From NCBI GenBank assembly GCA_021775475.1, contig JAJFHS010000012.1, positions 1 to 53,584 on the forward strand: a stretch of 53,584 nucleotides of DNA, written 5' to 3'. The translations under genes and the position numbers were made by a program. Shown here in pieces: positions 1 to 8,225 of this stretch. Numbering within the stretch: position 1 is the first letter of the stretch; every line of letters begins with the position of its first letter. This DNA comes from Hyphomicrobiales bacterium. Lineage in GTDB: Bacteria; Pseudomonadota; Alphaproteobacteria; Rhizobiales; JAJFHR01. Below the pieces are notes generated by a model, which saw only the letters and a program-made list of their open reading frames with translations, was not told the origin of the DNA and did no database searches.

Positions 1-77
1 TCAACAGCCGTCATGCCAGCCTGATGTTCTTTCAATATTCCGATAATCTGTTCTTCGCTAAACCGTGATCGCTTCAT
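1..77 (-). CDS. IS3-family transposase OrfA, N-terminal fragment
   Basis: Twenty-five codons are visible before the window edge. The sequence begins MKRSRFSEEQII, the usual first helix of the HTH_Tnp_1 domain in IS3-family OrfA proteins. An AGGAGA ribosome binding site lies about 8 bases upstream. The rest of orfA and orfB would lie to the left of the window. This is the same protein as the fragment at 53509-53584. Confidence 0.8.
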   Translation of the reverse strand, partial: MKRSRFSEEQIIGILKEHQAGMTAV

Positions 78-141
78 TGTCCGTCTCCTGATTGAAAACA
101 GACTAACTTAAAATCGAGGAGCTTTCAGGGGAGCACGTCAC
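1..141 (-). mobile_element. IS3-family element end (left copy, partial)
   Basis: Bases 2-141 are the exact reverse complement of 53445-53584. The stretch holds an IS terminus (TGACGTGCTCCCC read inward on the minus strand), an AGGAGA ribosome binding site and the start of a transposase on the minus strand (ATG at 77-75, running off the window). The deduced start MKRSRFSEEQIIGILKEHQ is typical of OrfA of IS3-family (IS407-like) elements, a helix-turn-helix DNA-binding protein. Only the end is present, so group and activity cannot be judged. Confidence 0.85.
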
Positions 142-325
142 CTCCTCATTTATCGCCACGTCGAATTCCAATCAAAATTGCTAAAAAGAAAACTAGCTAT
201 TTCATTATAGAACAAATTCGCTCACCAAGCTAAGTGAATTGCCACTTGTTTCCCATGCCGCTAAGCTCTCTGGCCGTGAGACATGTGCTTCTTCGTGGAA
301 TTTAAAATACCGATAGCATTGAGAT
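142..325. other. Intergenic DNA next to the IS end, no gene seen
   Basis: This AT-rich stretch between the IS terminus and the first palindromic repeat has no open frame with a recognisable product. It may be degraded sequence. Nothing functional is recognised. Confidence 0.5.
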
Positions 326-405
326 ATGGATCCTCGGGTCAAGCCCGAGGATGACGATGTAGAGACGCCCGGGGATGACGATGTGGTGGGGTTCGAGGAT
401 GACGA
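326..405. repeat. REP-like palindromic repeat, copy 1, with degenerate tail
   Basis: A 9-bp perfect stem (ATCCTCGGG at 330-338, CCCGAGGAT at 344-352) closes a TCAAG loop and is followed by ATGACGATG. Two weaker units ending in gaggatgacga-like sequence follow up to about 405. Copy 2 at 763-795 has the same loop and layout in the same orientation, with the GIY-YIG gene between them. Palindromes of this kind are dispersed in many alphaproteobacterial genomes. Confidence 0.75.
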
Positions 406-455
406 GGCTTGGTGTGTTGGCGATGGCGGTGGGGTATTCCGCTTATGGCCAACAA

Positions 456-743
456 TCAGGAAATCAGGGTTTTGTATAGGTCATTCCATTCCGGGTTAAT
501 TGATTCAATCAGGTCGATTTTCCATTTTCTGTAGTAGCGCTTGATGTTTTTTTCGCGCTGAATAGCGTCCAGTGCCGTATCGTGTTGTTCGTACCAAACC
601 AGCCTTTTGATGCTGTGTTTGGAGGTGAAATTGCTGCCTCGGTTTTCGCGGTGTTCGAATATTCGCTGCGCTAAATTACCTGTCATTCCGGTGTATATGG
701 TGCCACTTTTGCGGCTTGCGAGCATGTAAACGAAATATGGCAT
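456..743 (-). CDS. GIY-YIG nuclease family protein (YhbQ/UPF0213-like)
   Basis: The 95-residue protein is a single GIY-YIG domain. The sequence shows the YFVYML strand at residues 3-8, GTIYTGMT at 14-21 (the GIY...YIG pair in relaxed form), then AQRIFEHR with the catalytic-type arginine, and a basic C-terminal half with QREKNIKRYYRKWK. The family cuts or binds DNA, but the cellular role of these stand-alone small members is not well established. The start has only a weak ribosome binding site. The gene sits alone beside an IS end and is bracketed by two copies of one palindromic repeat, which suggests an accessory, possibly repeat-associated gene. Confidence 0.85.
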   Translation of the reverse strand: MPYFVYMLASRKSGTIYTGMTGNLAQRIFEHRENRGSNFTSKHSIKRLVWYEQHDTALDAIQREKNIKRYYRKWKIDLIESINPEWNDLYKTLIS

Positions 744-762
744 GATTTAGAAAAATCACGGT

Positions 763-795
763 ATGGACCCTCGGGTCAAGCCCGAGGGTGACGAG
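763..795. repeat. REP-like palindromic repeat, copy 2
   Basis: The stem ACCCTCGGG (767-775) pairs with CCCGAGGGT (781-789) around the loop TCAAG, followed by GACGAGA. Compared with copy 1, the second pair of the stem has changed from T-A to C-G on both sides, so pairing is kept. It lies between the start of the GIY-YIG gene and the 3' end of mutL. Confidence 0.75.
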
Positions 796-826
796 AATTG
801 AGTGGCCCGAGGGTGGTGGGTTTGTG

Positions 827-2614
827 TCACCGCCGCCCGAACAACCTCTCGATGTCCGCGAGTTTCAGCTCCACGTAAGTCGGGCGGCCGTGGTTGCATT
901 GGCCTGAGTGGGGGGTTTTTTCCATTTGTCTTAGAAGCGCGTTCATTTCTTCTACCTTCAATAAACGCCCGGAGCGGACTGAGCCGTAGCAGGCCATGGT
1001 GGCGAGTACGTGGTCTATGCGTTGTTTGAGGCTCTCGGTGGCGCTGAGGTCTTCGAGATCATCGGCGAGGTCTTTTATCAGGCTCTGGATGTCGAATTCG
1101 CCTAAGATTGCCGGGGTCTCGCGCACGATGATGGCGTCATCGCCGAAGGCTTCGAGCGCTAGGCCGAACTGGGCGAGTTCGTCGGAGCGATCGCTTAAGC
1201 TGGCGACGGCGGCAGGGTCGAGGTTGACGACTTCGGGGATGAGTAATGGCTGGCGCTCGATGCCGTTTTGGCCGTGGGTTTCCTTCATGGCTTCATAGAC
1301 CAGGCGTTCGTGGGCGGCGTGCTGGTCGACGATGACGAGGCCGTCTTTTGTCTGGGCGATGATGAAATTTTCATGCAGGAGGGCGCGCGCAGCGCCCAGG
1401 GGCTGGGTTTGCAGATCGGGATCGTTGGTTTCGCTGGCTTCTTCTGCACGGACACTCATGGGCTGCAAAGGTGCGTTGAAGGTCTCATGGGCATCACTTA
1501 AACCACCGGCGTAAGATTGCTCGTGCACATAATCTTGCGGTGTTGTGCGATAGGGGCTGGCGGGCATGGTGAAGGCTGAGACTGTGGCGTCGGCAACCGT
1601 GGTTGAGGCGCGGTGGCCGGCAGCATCGAGGGCGCGGCGCAGGCCTGAGACAATCAGGCCGCGTATGAGGCCGGCATCGCGAAACCTCACCTCGGCCTTG
1701 GCCGGGTGGACATTAACGTCGACCAATGCGGTACCAATGTTGATAAACAACACCACTAAAGGATGGCGGTTGCGGGCGAGGAAGTCCATGTAGGCACCGC
1801 GCACCGCTCCGGTGAGTTGTTTGTCCTTGACCGGGCGGTTGTTGACGAACAGGAATTGCTGGGTTGAATTGGCGCGATTTAAAGTCGGCAAGGCGGCAAA
1901 ACCCGACAGCGCCACGCCTTCGCGCATTAAATCGACAACAACGGCATTGTCGCTGAATTCATCGCCCATAACATCGCGCAGGCGGGCGAGCTTGCCTTGC
2001 GTATCGCCATTTTGGGCGATGAGATCAAAGACTTCGCGTTCGCCTGCCACCAGCCTGAAGCGAGTTTGCGGATTGGCCATGGCGAGGCGTTTGACCACAT
2101 CTATGATGGCGTTGTTTTCCGAGCGCTCGGTTTTCATGAATTTAAGCCGGGCGGGCGTTTTATAGAAAAGATTGGCAACTTCAATACGGGTGCCAAAATC
2201 AAGGCCTGCGGGTTTTATGGCGCTTGTCCTGCCACCGTCAACGGCGATGGCATGGCCGCTGTCGCTGTTGGCGATACGCGTGGCAATAGTGAGGCGCGCA
2301 ACCGAGCCGATGGAGGGTAAGGCTTCACCGCGAAAACCAAGCGTATTAATATCGAGCAAGTCGTCGCTTTTGAGTTTTGAGGTGGCGTGGCGTTCAATCG
2401 CCAGTTCCAGATCATCAGCACTCATGCCATGACCATTGTCAACAATGCGAATGAGATCGAGACCGCCGCCGGTAGCGATGATTTCAATGTCGGTGGCAGC
2501 GGCATCAAGCGCATTTTCAACCAGCTCCTTGACCACACTGGCCGGGCGCTCGACCACTTCGCCCGCAGCTATGCGGTTGATGGTGCCCTCTGATAATCGC
2601 TGTATCTTGTTCAC
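827..2614 (-). CDS. mutL: DNA mismatch repair protein MutL
   Basis: MutL couples MutS mismatch recognition to strand incision. The 595-residue protein has the GHKL ATPase motifs at the N terminus (ELVENALDA near residue 30-38, DNGHGMS near 59-65, TLGFRGEAL near 91-99). The C-terminal dimerisation domain carries the endonuclease signature DQHAAHERLVYE (430-441), ACYGSVRSG, and GQCNHGRPT near the end. This MutL is therefore predicted to be a nicking endonuclease, as expected where MutH is absent. The start is GTG with AAGG upstream. The gene follows pgi by 14 bases on the same strand, so the two are probably co-transcribed. Confidence 0.97.
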   Translation of the reverse strand: MNKIQRLSEGTINRIAAGEVVERPASVVKELVENALDAAATDIEIIATGGGLDLIRIVDNGHGMSADDLELAIERHATSKLKSDDLLDINTLGFRGEALPSIGSVARLTIATRIANSDSGHAIAVDGGRTSAIKPAGLDFGTRIEVANLFYKTPARLKFMKTERSENNAIIDVVKRLAMANPQTRFRLVAGEREVFDLIAQNGDTQGKLARLRDVMGDEFSDNAVVVDLMREGVALSGFAALPTLNRANSTQQFLFVNNRPVKDKQLTGAVRGAYMDFLARNRHPLVVLFINIGTALVDVNVHPAKAEVRFRDAGLIRGLIVSGLRRALDAAGHRASTTVADATVSAFTMPASPYRTTPQDYVHEQSYAGGLSDAHETFNAPLQPMSVRAEEASETNDPDLQTQPLGAARALLHENFIIAQTKDGLVIVDQHAAHERLVYEAMKETHGQNGIERQPLLIPEVVNLDPAAVASLSDRSDELAQFGLALEAFGDDAIIVRETPAILGEFDIQSLIKDLADDLEDLSATESLKQRIDHVLATMACYGSVRSGRLLKVEEMNALLRQMEKTPHSGQCNHGRPTYVELKLADIERLFGRR

Positions 2615-2628
2615 GTGTTCTGCCCGCC

Positions 2629-3954
2629 TTACATTGTTGCCAGGTATTCCCGTGTGAGGATTTTGCCCTGCTCAACCGCAGGCTGGTCGAAGGGGTCAAT
2701 GTTCATGAGCTTTGCTGCGATGATGGTTTCCAGCATGAAATGCATCAGCAAAGCACCCATGGTGCGCTCGTCCACGGTTTCTATTGCCAGGGTGCGCACC
2801 GGGCGCAAGTTTTTTGTCAAGGTGGCGATGGTTGCGCGTTGCTCGCAATCAACAAGATCGCCGACGCTTTTACCGGCGAGATAGCCGATTTGCGGATCGG
2901 ATTTATATTTATCTAAAATGCGCGGACCGGAACCTGCCGTATCGGTCATGATTACCGTTATCAGCTTGTCATTGGGGCCATCAAGAAATAGTTGCAGCTG
3001 GCTATGCTGATCTGAGGGGCCAATGGCTGCCACGGGCAAGGTTCCCTGACCGTTTTTACCGAGGCTTTCGGCCCACAGTTGCACAAACCAGCGCGAGAAG
3101 GATTGCAGGCGATCAGCGTAGGGCAGCATGACGGTTGCGGTATGATTATTGGCTTGAGCCAAACCAACGTTTAAAGCCGCCCCCAGTGCTGGTGCAAAAT
3201 CAGCGGCACTGACGCCTTTGATCAACGGGGCCAGCACTTCGGCGGCACCTGCCCTGATGGCTTTGGCATCAAGTCCTATCAATACAGCAGGGATCATGCC
3301 GACATTGGTCAAAACAGAAAAGCGACCGCCAACGTTGGCATCGTGATCAAGCACTTCAATGTTCCACTGGCTGCATAACCTGCGTAAGGGATTGTCCTGA
3401 CCTGCCAAGGCTGGTTCGGTAATGGCGAGAAAATGCTGGCCGAGATTCCAGTCGAGCCCGGCATCTTCAATGGCGGCAACACAGCTAAGCAGTTGCATCA
3501 GGGTTTCGGCAGTTGTGCCTGATTTTGAGATCACTAAAAAGCGCGTGGTTTTAAGATCAAGTGTGCGCAGCGCCATTGTCAGGCTCAAGGCATCGAGATT
3601 GTCAAAGAAATGCAGCCGGGGAAATCCGGGCTCGCCCCTGATGACGGTACCCGGTGTGCGCCAGCCAGTGAGCTGGGCCAGAGCTTGCGCGCCAAGGCTG
3701 GAGCCGCCTGCCCCCAACAGGCATATATCGCTGGCACCGCCGGCAAAACGCGCAACAACAAGGGCAGCAGTGTCAATATCATCGCTGCGACCGGGCCAGC
3801 GTAACAGCGGCAGGGTGTTGTCATCATGGGCTTGTTTGAGGCTGAGCAATGCGTCATCCGCCTTGGCCAGCAAGTCATTATAGGTAGACACATTGAGGCC
3901 GTTCGCCCCTATTGCCGGAGCCAGGCAATCATCAATTCGCTGAATATATGGCAT
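2629..3954 (-). CDS. pgi: Glucose-6-phosphate isomerase
   Basis: The enzyme interconverts glucose 6-phosphate and fructose 6-phosphate. The sequence shows LGAGGSSLGAQAL, the phosphate-binding SKSGTTAET, GGRFSVLTNVGMIPA with the catalytic-type region, and the C-terminal signature NIDPFDQPAVEQGK. The open frame extends to 4017, but the start at 3954 (MPYIQRIDD) is preferred because GAGGTG lies 6 bases upstream and the upstream extension is basic and unlike the family. At about 441 residues it is shorter than enterobacterial Pgi (about 550), as in several alphaproteobacteria. It lies between mutL and a LysR gene on the same strand. Confidence 0.9.
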   Translation of the reverse strand: MPYIQRIDDCLAPAIGANGLNVSTYNDLLAKADDALLSLKQAHDDNTLPLLRWPGRSDDIDTAALVVARFAGGASDICLLGAGGSSLGAQALAQLTGWRTPGTVIRGEPGFPRLHFFDNLDALSLTMALRTLDLKTTRFLVISKSGTTAETLMQLLSCVAAIEDAGLDWNLGQHFLAITEPALAGQDNPLRRLCSQWNIEVLDHDANVGGRFSVLTNVGMIPAVLIGLDAKAIRAGAAEVLAPLIKGVSAADFAPALGAALNVGLAQANNHTATVMLPYADRLQSFSRWFVQLWAESLGKNGQGTLPVAAIGPSDQHSQLQLFLDGPNDKLITVIMTDTAGSGPRILDKYKSDPQIGYLAGKSVGDLVDCEQRATIATLTKNLRPVRTLAIETVDERTMGALLMHFMLETIIAAKLMNIDPFDQPAVEQGKILTREYLATM

Positions 3955-4050
3955 TTGGAGCACCTCGCTGCCTCGATCGCGCAACCCTAACAGAACGCTT
4001 CTTGCAGCGACAATCAATGCTTGCAGTTTTCCGCAGGAAAATACGTTATC

Positions 4051-4983
4051 TCAAACCGATCGGGGCAACATTGTTTCCTGAGACTTTGCCATGGCTTTGA
4101 ACCAGTTGACGACTGTGTCTGCTTGGGGATGGTTTCGTCGATAGGCAAGATAATAACCGCTTTTGGTGCTGATACGCAGGCCGGGAAGTTCGACCAGCTG
4201 GCCGGATTTGAGTGGCGGCTCAGCCAGATGCTGCCAGGCCAGCGCAATACCCTGGCCTTCGGTGGCCGCCTGCAAAGTGAGCGCGTAGTTGTCATAATAA
4301 TAGGTGTCGGCTGCGGGTTGGTATTCGACCTTATGGTGGCCGAGCCATTGCTGCCACGACAGCCAGCTGTATTTTTCCTGACGCTCATGAATAAGAGGGG
4401 CGCTGGCCAGGGCAGATGGATCAACGTTTGAACAGCTGCCAAAGTGCGTTTGAGCAAATTGTGGCGAACACACCGGAAAAAGCTCCTCGCCAAACAGTTT
4501 TTGACTGTGGCCGTCGCTCCAATCGCCGGTGCCAAAGCGCAGGGCAAAGTCTACTTCGTGTAAATCAAATAGACTGGTGGTGTCGGCTGTGGCCATGCGA
4601 AACTCATGGTTGGGCATGAATTTCTGCAGGGTTGAAAATCGCGGCATCAGCCACAGGTGGGCAAATCCGTAGGTGCAGCCAATCAGTAAAGTATTGGGAG
4701 CGCGTTTGGCGCAGATTCGATTAGCGGCGTGGCGGATGTGGCCGAGGCCGAGTTTAACTGCTCCATAAAGCTCCTGGCCTTCCGGTGTCAGTTCGACGCG
4801 ATGATGCAGGCGGTTGAACAGTTTAACCTCAAGCAGGTTTTCCAATGACGCGATGTGGCGGCTAACAGAAGGTTGGGTGGTGCCGAGACTTTGGGCTGCC
4901 CTGGTGAAACTGCCTTTGTCGACGGCGGTTTCGAACGCGCTCAAATGATTGAGCGCCATGGTGATGCGCCAGTCGATGTTCAT
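4051..4983 (-). CDS. LysR-family transcriptional regulator (GcvA-like)
   Basis: The 310-residue protein has an N-terminal winged helix-turn-helix (LSAFETAVDKGSFTRAAQSL, then TQPSVSRHIASLE) and a LysR substrate-binding domain with the GcvA/AmpR-like pattern DFALRFGTGDW near residues 165-175. The start at 4983 is supported by AGGA six bases upstream. It is divergent from the CmuA-like gene, with 123 bases between them that carry a palindrome at 4995-5019. The usual LysR arrangement suggests that it controls both itself and the methyltransferase gene. The inducer is unknown. Confidence 0.9.
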   Translation of the reverse strand: MNIDWRITMALNHLSAFETAVDKGSFTRAAQSLGTTQPSVSRHIASLENLLEVKLFNRLHHRVELTPEGQELYGAVKLGLGHIRHAANRICAKRAPNTLLIGCTYGFAHLWLMPRFSTLQKFMPNHEFRMATADTTSLFDLHEVDFALRFGTGDWSDGHSQKLFGEELFPVCSPQFAQTHFGSCSNVDPSALASAPLIHERQEKYSWLSWQQWLGHHKVEYQPAADTYYYDNYALTLQAATEGQGIALAWQHLAEPPLKSGQLVELPGLRISTKSGYYLAYRRNHPQADTVVNWFKAMAKSQETMLPRSV

Positions 4984-4994
4984 ATCGTCCTCAT

Positions 4995-5019
4995 GTCACA
5001 TGCGTTGTACGTATGTGAC
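4995..5019. promoter_or_regulatory. Palindromic operator candidate between lysR and the CmuA-like gene
   Basis: Perfect 7-base arms GTCACAT (4995-5001) and ATGTGAC (5013-5019) flank an 11-base centre in which three further pairs can form. Its place 12 bases upstream of the LysR start codon and about 90 bases upstream of the divergent methyltransferase fits a LysR binding and autoregulation site. This is inferred from position and symmetry only. Confidence 0.55.
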
Positions 5020-5106
5020 TATAACAAAATATGAGAGGCGTTGTTGGTTTTTTTGACTAAAATAGCGCTCAACAGGTTGTTCGTGCAAAAAAGGTAATTT
5101 AAGCCC

Positions 5107-6978
5107 ATGACAAAACTTGATTTCACTGAATTTGATTTCAGCGCCGGATTTGAGATGCTGGAGAATGGTTTTTTATCCAATCAGGCGGACCAGATACCGT
5201 TTGTTCAGCAGTGTCATGAATTCAACATGAAATACATGGGTACCCATGCCTGGACGTTTTATTCTGATCCCGAAGTCTTTGTTTATGGTGCCTTTAAAAC
5301 CGCCCACGATCTTGAGTTCGATACGCCGGACTTATGTTGGGACGCGTATAATATTGAAGCCGAAGCCATTGGCTGTGACATAGCAAAGTTCGATGACCTG
5401 ACACCGGCGATTGACAACACCACACCACTGGTGACATGCGAAAAGGACCTCGCCAGGCTCAAACCTTTGGATATCAATGCCGGACGCATTCCCTTTGCCA
5501 TGGATGTCTCCCACCTGTTTAAGGATGTGACCGGTGTAGAGCCTTCTCTGGTTTATTGCGCACCGTTCACGCTTGCCTCTCACGTGATGACGTTTGAAAC
5601 GCTGGTGTTGCAGATGCAGGATAATCCGGCTTACGTGCACAAGGTTATGACCTATCTGACTGATGAAGTTCTGGCTCCTTACATCAATGAGTTTTGCCGC
5701 CGCTTTCCTGATGTAGCAATCGTTCCCGGCAGTGATGCAGTGGCGTCCCTGCCATTTATTTCGCTGGAGATGCTGGAGGAATTCGCCCTGCATTATATTG
5801 AACGGTTGCGCTCTTTAACCGACAATAAGACAATTGTTGATAACTGGTGGGGGGATTCGTTTGTTGAGGATAAGGAGAAGTTTTGGGAATTCAAGCTGCG
5901 CGCCAACCCGCTTTATCTCAAAGTGCAGGATCCTGATCTTTATCGTGTCGGCGCACAAAAGGCCAAGGACTATGCGGTGGCTCGCGATCTGCCAGTGATG
6001 TTTGGAGTATCGAACAACCTGTTGATGTCGGGCAGTGGCGAAGAGATTGAAAAACGTATTCACGAATATCTGGAAATCGCCGAATCCGGCGGTAAAAATC
6101 TTTTGTACTTATGTAATTTCAGTTCCGAAACACCGGTGGAAAATGTCAGGGCGTCTGTCGCTGCCATTCAAAAATTCCGCCGTGGCGAACGCCCGTGGGC
6201 GGGGCAGCACACAAGTGGTACTCGGCAAGCTGTCGATTATGAGAAATTTGGCCGCAAGAAAGAAAGCGCTGACACTGAGCTGACTTTGGTCAAGAAAAGC
6301 AACCTGAGTGAGCCTCAGGAAAATCTGCTTGATGATTTGTTTGATCATGTGGTCGATGGTGAAGATGCCGAAGCCATAGCACTGGTCGAAAAGGCTTTGG
6401 CCGAGGGTATTGCGCTCAACACCATTCTGGATGATGCGCTGATTGCGGCGATGGAAGAAGTGGGTGGCATGTTTTCCGACGGCAGTATCTTTGTGCCGGA
6501 AATGTTATTATCAGCGCGCGCCATGAAAGGCGGGCTGGAAATACTGCGGCCGCTGCTGACCAAATCCAAGGTTGAACCCAAGGGCCTGATAATGCTGGCA
6601 ACCGTACAAGGTGACGTACATGATATTGGCAAAAATCTGGTGGGCATGATGCTCGAAGGTGCGGGCTACAAAGTGGTGGATCTCGGTGTTAACAATGCGC
6701 CCGACGTAATTCTGGAAAAAGCCCGTGAGCTAAAGCCCGATGTTATTGGATTATCCGCCCTGCTCACCACCACCATGCCGCAAATGGCCAAGGTCATCAT
6801 CGCTTTTAAGGAAGCCGATGAGCCCTACCCGATCATCGTTGGCGGCGCACCGCTGACCCAGGATTTTGCCGATCACATCGGTGCCGATGGCTATGGGGTG
6901 GATGCACCGGGAGCGGTCAAGCTGGTGCACCAACTGGTGACAACCGGCGGAAACTGGAAACAGGTTGCCTCGGCTTAA
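5107..6978 (+). CDS. Fused UROD-like methyltransferase / corrinoid protein (CmuA-like)
   Basis: This 623-residue protein has the layout of chloromethane methyltransferase CmuA. Residues about 1-365 are a uroporphyrinogen decarboxylase/MtaA-like barrel, followed by a linker, a helical B12-binding cap (about 405-490) and a Rossmann corrinoid domain (about 495-623). The cobalt-ligand motif is intact: D503-V-H505-D-I-G508-K-N, then GLSALLTTTMPQM and VGGAPLTQDFADHIGADGYG. In the N-terminal domain the expected His-x-Cys zinc pair appears to be replaced by NWWGD at 246-250, although a later cysteine (C336 in YLCN) remains. It probably moves a methyl group from a small substrate to the corrinoid. No cmuB, cmuC or folate genes are nearby. 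The substrate is unknown, and a methylated sulfur compound is possible given the next gene. Confidence 0.85.
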   Translation: MTKLDFTEFDFSAGFEMLENGFLSNQADQIPFVQQCHEFNMKYMGTHAWTFYSDPEVFVYGAFKTAHDLEFDTPDLCWDAYNIEAEAIGCDIAKFDDLTPAIDNTTPLVTCEKDLARLKPLDINAGRIPFAMDVSHLFKDVTGVEPSLVYCAPFTLASHVMTFETLVLQMQDNPAYVHKVMTYLTDEVLAPYINEFCRRFPDVAIVPGSDAVASLPFISLEMLEEFALHYIERLRSLTDNKTIVDNWWGDSFVEDKEKFWEFKLRANPLYLKVQDPDLYRVGAQKAKDYAVARDLPVMFGVSNNLLMSGSGEEIEKRIHEYLEIAESGGKNLLYLCNFSSETPVENVRASVAAIQKFRRGERPWAGQHTSGTRQAVDYEKFGRKKESADTELTLVKKSNLSEPQENLLDDLFDHVVDGEDAEAIALVEKALAEGIALNTILDDALIAAMEEVGGMFSDGSIFVPEMLLSARAMKGGLEILRPLLTKSKVEPKGLIMLATVQGDVHDIGKNLVGMMLEGAGYKVVDLGVNNAPDVILEKARELKPDVIGLSALLTTTMPQMAKVIIAFKEADEPYPIIVGGAPLTQDFADHIGADGYGVDAPGAVKLVHQLVTTGGNWKQVASA

Positions 6979-7043
6979 AAATCTCTATCCCAGTTGCCAT
7001 CGTCCTCGCAAAGACTGAAGTTCGATTTTTTCCGCAGATAGTT

Positions 7044-7066
7044 TCTCAAATCGCAATATTTTGAGA
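7044..7066. promoter_or_regulatory. Inverted repeat upstream of the YeeE/YedE gene
   Basis: TCTCAAA (7044-7050) and TTTGAGA (7060-7066) form a perfect 7-base inverted repeat with a 9-base AT-rich centre, ending 57 bases before the start codon at 7123. There is no T-run, so it looks more like an operator than a terminator of the upstream methyltransferase gene. The binding protein is unknown. Confidence 0.4.
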
Positions 7067-7122
7067 TAAATCAATTCATTCGCATTTTCATATATGTATT
7101 GAAGGTTCTGAAGGAAAAGACA

Positions 7123-8214
7123 ATGGATCTGATAACACTTAGCGATGCGATAGGCGAAAAAAACACTCTGGCGGCTGGCGGACTGGTGGTCGGTGTTCTT
7201 TTTGGCGGCCTGGCCCAACGTTCGCGGTTTTGCCTGCGCGCGGCAACAATCGAATTTGGTCATGGCGCTATTGGCCCAAAAGTGGCCGTTTGGGTTCTGG
7301 TATTTTCAGCCGCTGTTGCCGCCACTCAATCTGCCATCGCGCTGGGGCTGCTTGATGTTTCGGAAGCCCGCCAGCTGGCTGCAACCGGCAGTCTGTCGGG
7401 GGCCATACTGGGCGGGTTGATTTTTGGCGTCGGCATGATTTTGGCACGCGGCTGCGCCAGCCGCCTGCTGGTTCTGTCGGCCACCGGCAATCTGCGGGCG
7501 CTGGTTTCCGGGTTAATCCTGACGGTTGTGGCTCAAGCATCCCTGCGGGGTGCCTTATCTCCTGCCCGCGAATTTCTCGGGTCGCTGTGGACGGTTGAAG
7601 GCGGTGCCGCCCGTGATTTGCTGGCCCTGGGCAATTCGGGCGTGACCACCGGCGTGGTGCTGGGATTCCTGTGGTTATTCGCCGGATTGTGGCTGGCAAA
7701 GCGCAATAATGTTGCCCTTTCAATTGTAGTGCCTGCCATCGGTGTCGGGGCTGTTATTGCCCTTGGCTGGACCTTCACTTACGCCATGTCGCAGATATCG
7801 TTTGATCCCGTCAGCATCAAAAGTGTCTCTTTCACCGGCCCCTCAGCGGATACGCTGATGGGATTGATCAATTCACCCACTTTACCGATGGGTTTTGATA
7901 TCGCTTTGGTTCCCGGCGTGTTTATCGGCTCGCTGGCAGCGGCACTGATCGGGCGGGAATTTCACCTGCAAAGATTTGATAACAGCACCGGCATGGTGAG
8001 ATATATTGTCGGAGCCAGTTTTATGGGGTTTGGCGGTATGCTTGCTGGCGGCTGTGCTGTGGGGGCTGGCATCACCGGCGGCGCTGTCTTCGCGCTCACT
8101 GCATGGGTAGCATTGATGGCCATGTGGAGTGCCGCAATACTCACAGACTACATCATTGACAACAATCCTGCGTGGATCAAGGATCGACTGACGTCCAACC
8201 ACTACGGGGCATAA
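7123..8214 (+). CDS. YeeE/YedE family sulfur-compound transporter (TsuA-like)
   Basis: This is a hydrophobic membrane protein of 363 residues with two YeeE/YedE repeats. Members such as TsuA carry thiosulfate through a path of conserved cysteines. Three are visible here in family motifs: C37 in SRFCLRAA, C111 in RGCASR and C311 in GGCAVGAG. Their spacing is close to that of the three channel cysteines of TsuA (22, 91, 293). The frame is open from 7099, but ATG 7123 has AAGGA eight bases upstream and is preferred. It follows the CmuA-like gene on the same strand after 144 bases containing an inverted repeat, so it may have its own control. The exact sulfur substrate is unknown. Confidence 0.85.
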   Translation: MDLITLSDAIGEKNTLAAGGLVVGVLFGGLAQRSRFCLRAATIEFGHGAIGPKVAVWVLVFSAAVAATQSAIALGLLDVSEARQLAATGSLSGAILGGLIFGVGMILARGCASRLLVLSATGNLRALVSGLILTVVAQASLRGALSPAREFLGSLWTVEGGAARDLLALGNSGVTTGVVLGFLWLFAGLWLAKRNNVALSIVVPAIGVGAVIALGWTFTYAMSQISFDPVSIKSVSFTGPSADTLMGLINSPTLPMGFDIALVPGVFIGSLAAALIGREFHLQRFDNSTGMVRYIVGASFMGFGGMLAGGCAVGAGITGGAVFALTAWVALMAMWSAAILTDYIIDNNPAWIKDRLTSNHYGA

Positions 8215-8225
8215 CAGCGGATTTT

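Noticed and set aside
4984..5106. A cobalamin riboswitch upstream of the corrinoid protein gene.
   Set aside because: The gap is only 123 bases and no B12-box-like conserved sequence was seen. The palindrome fits a protein operator better.
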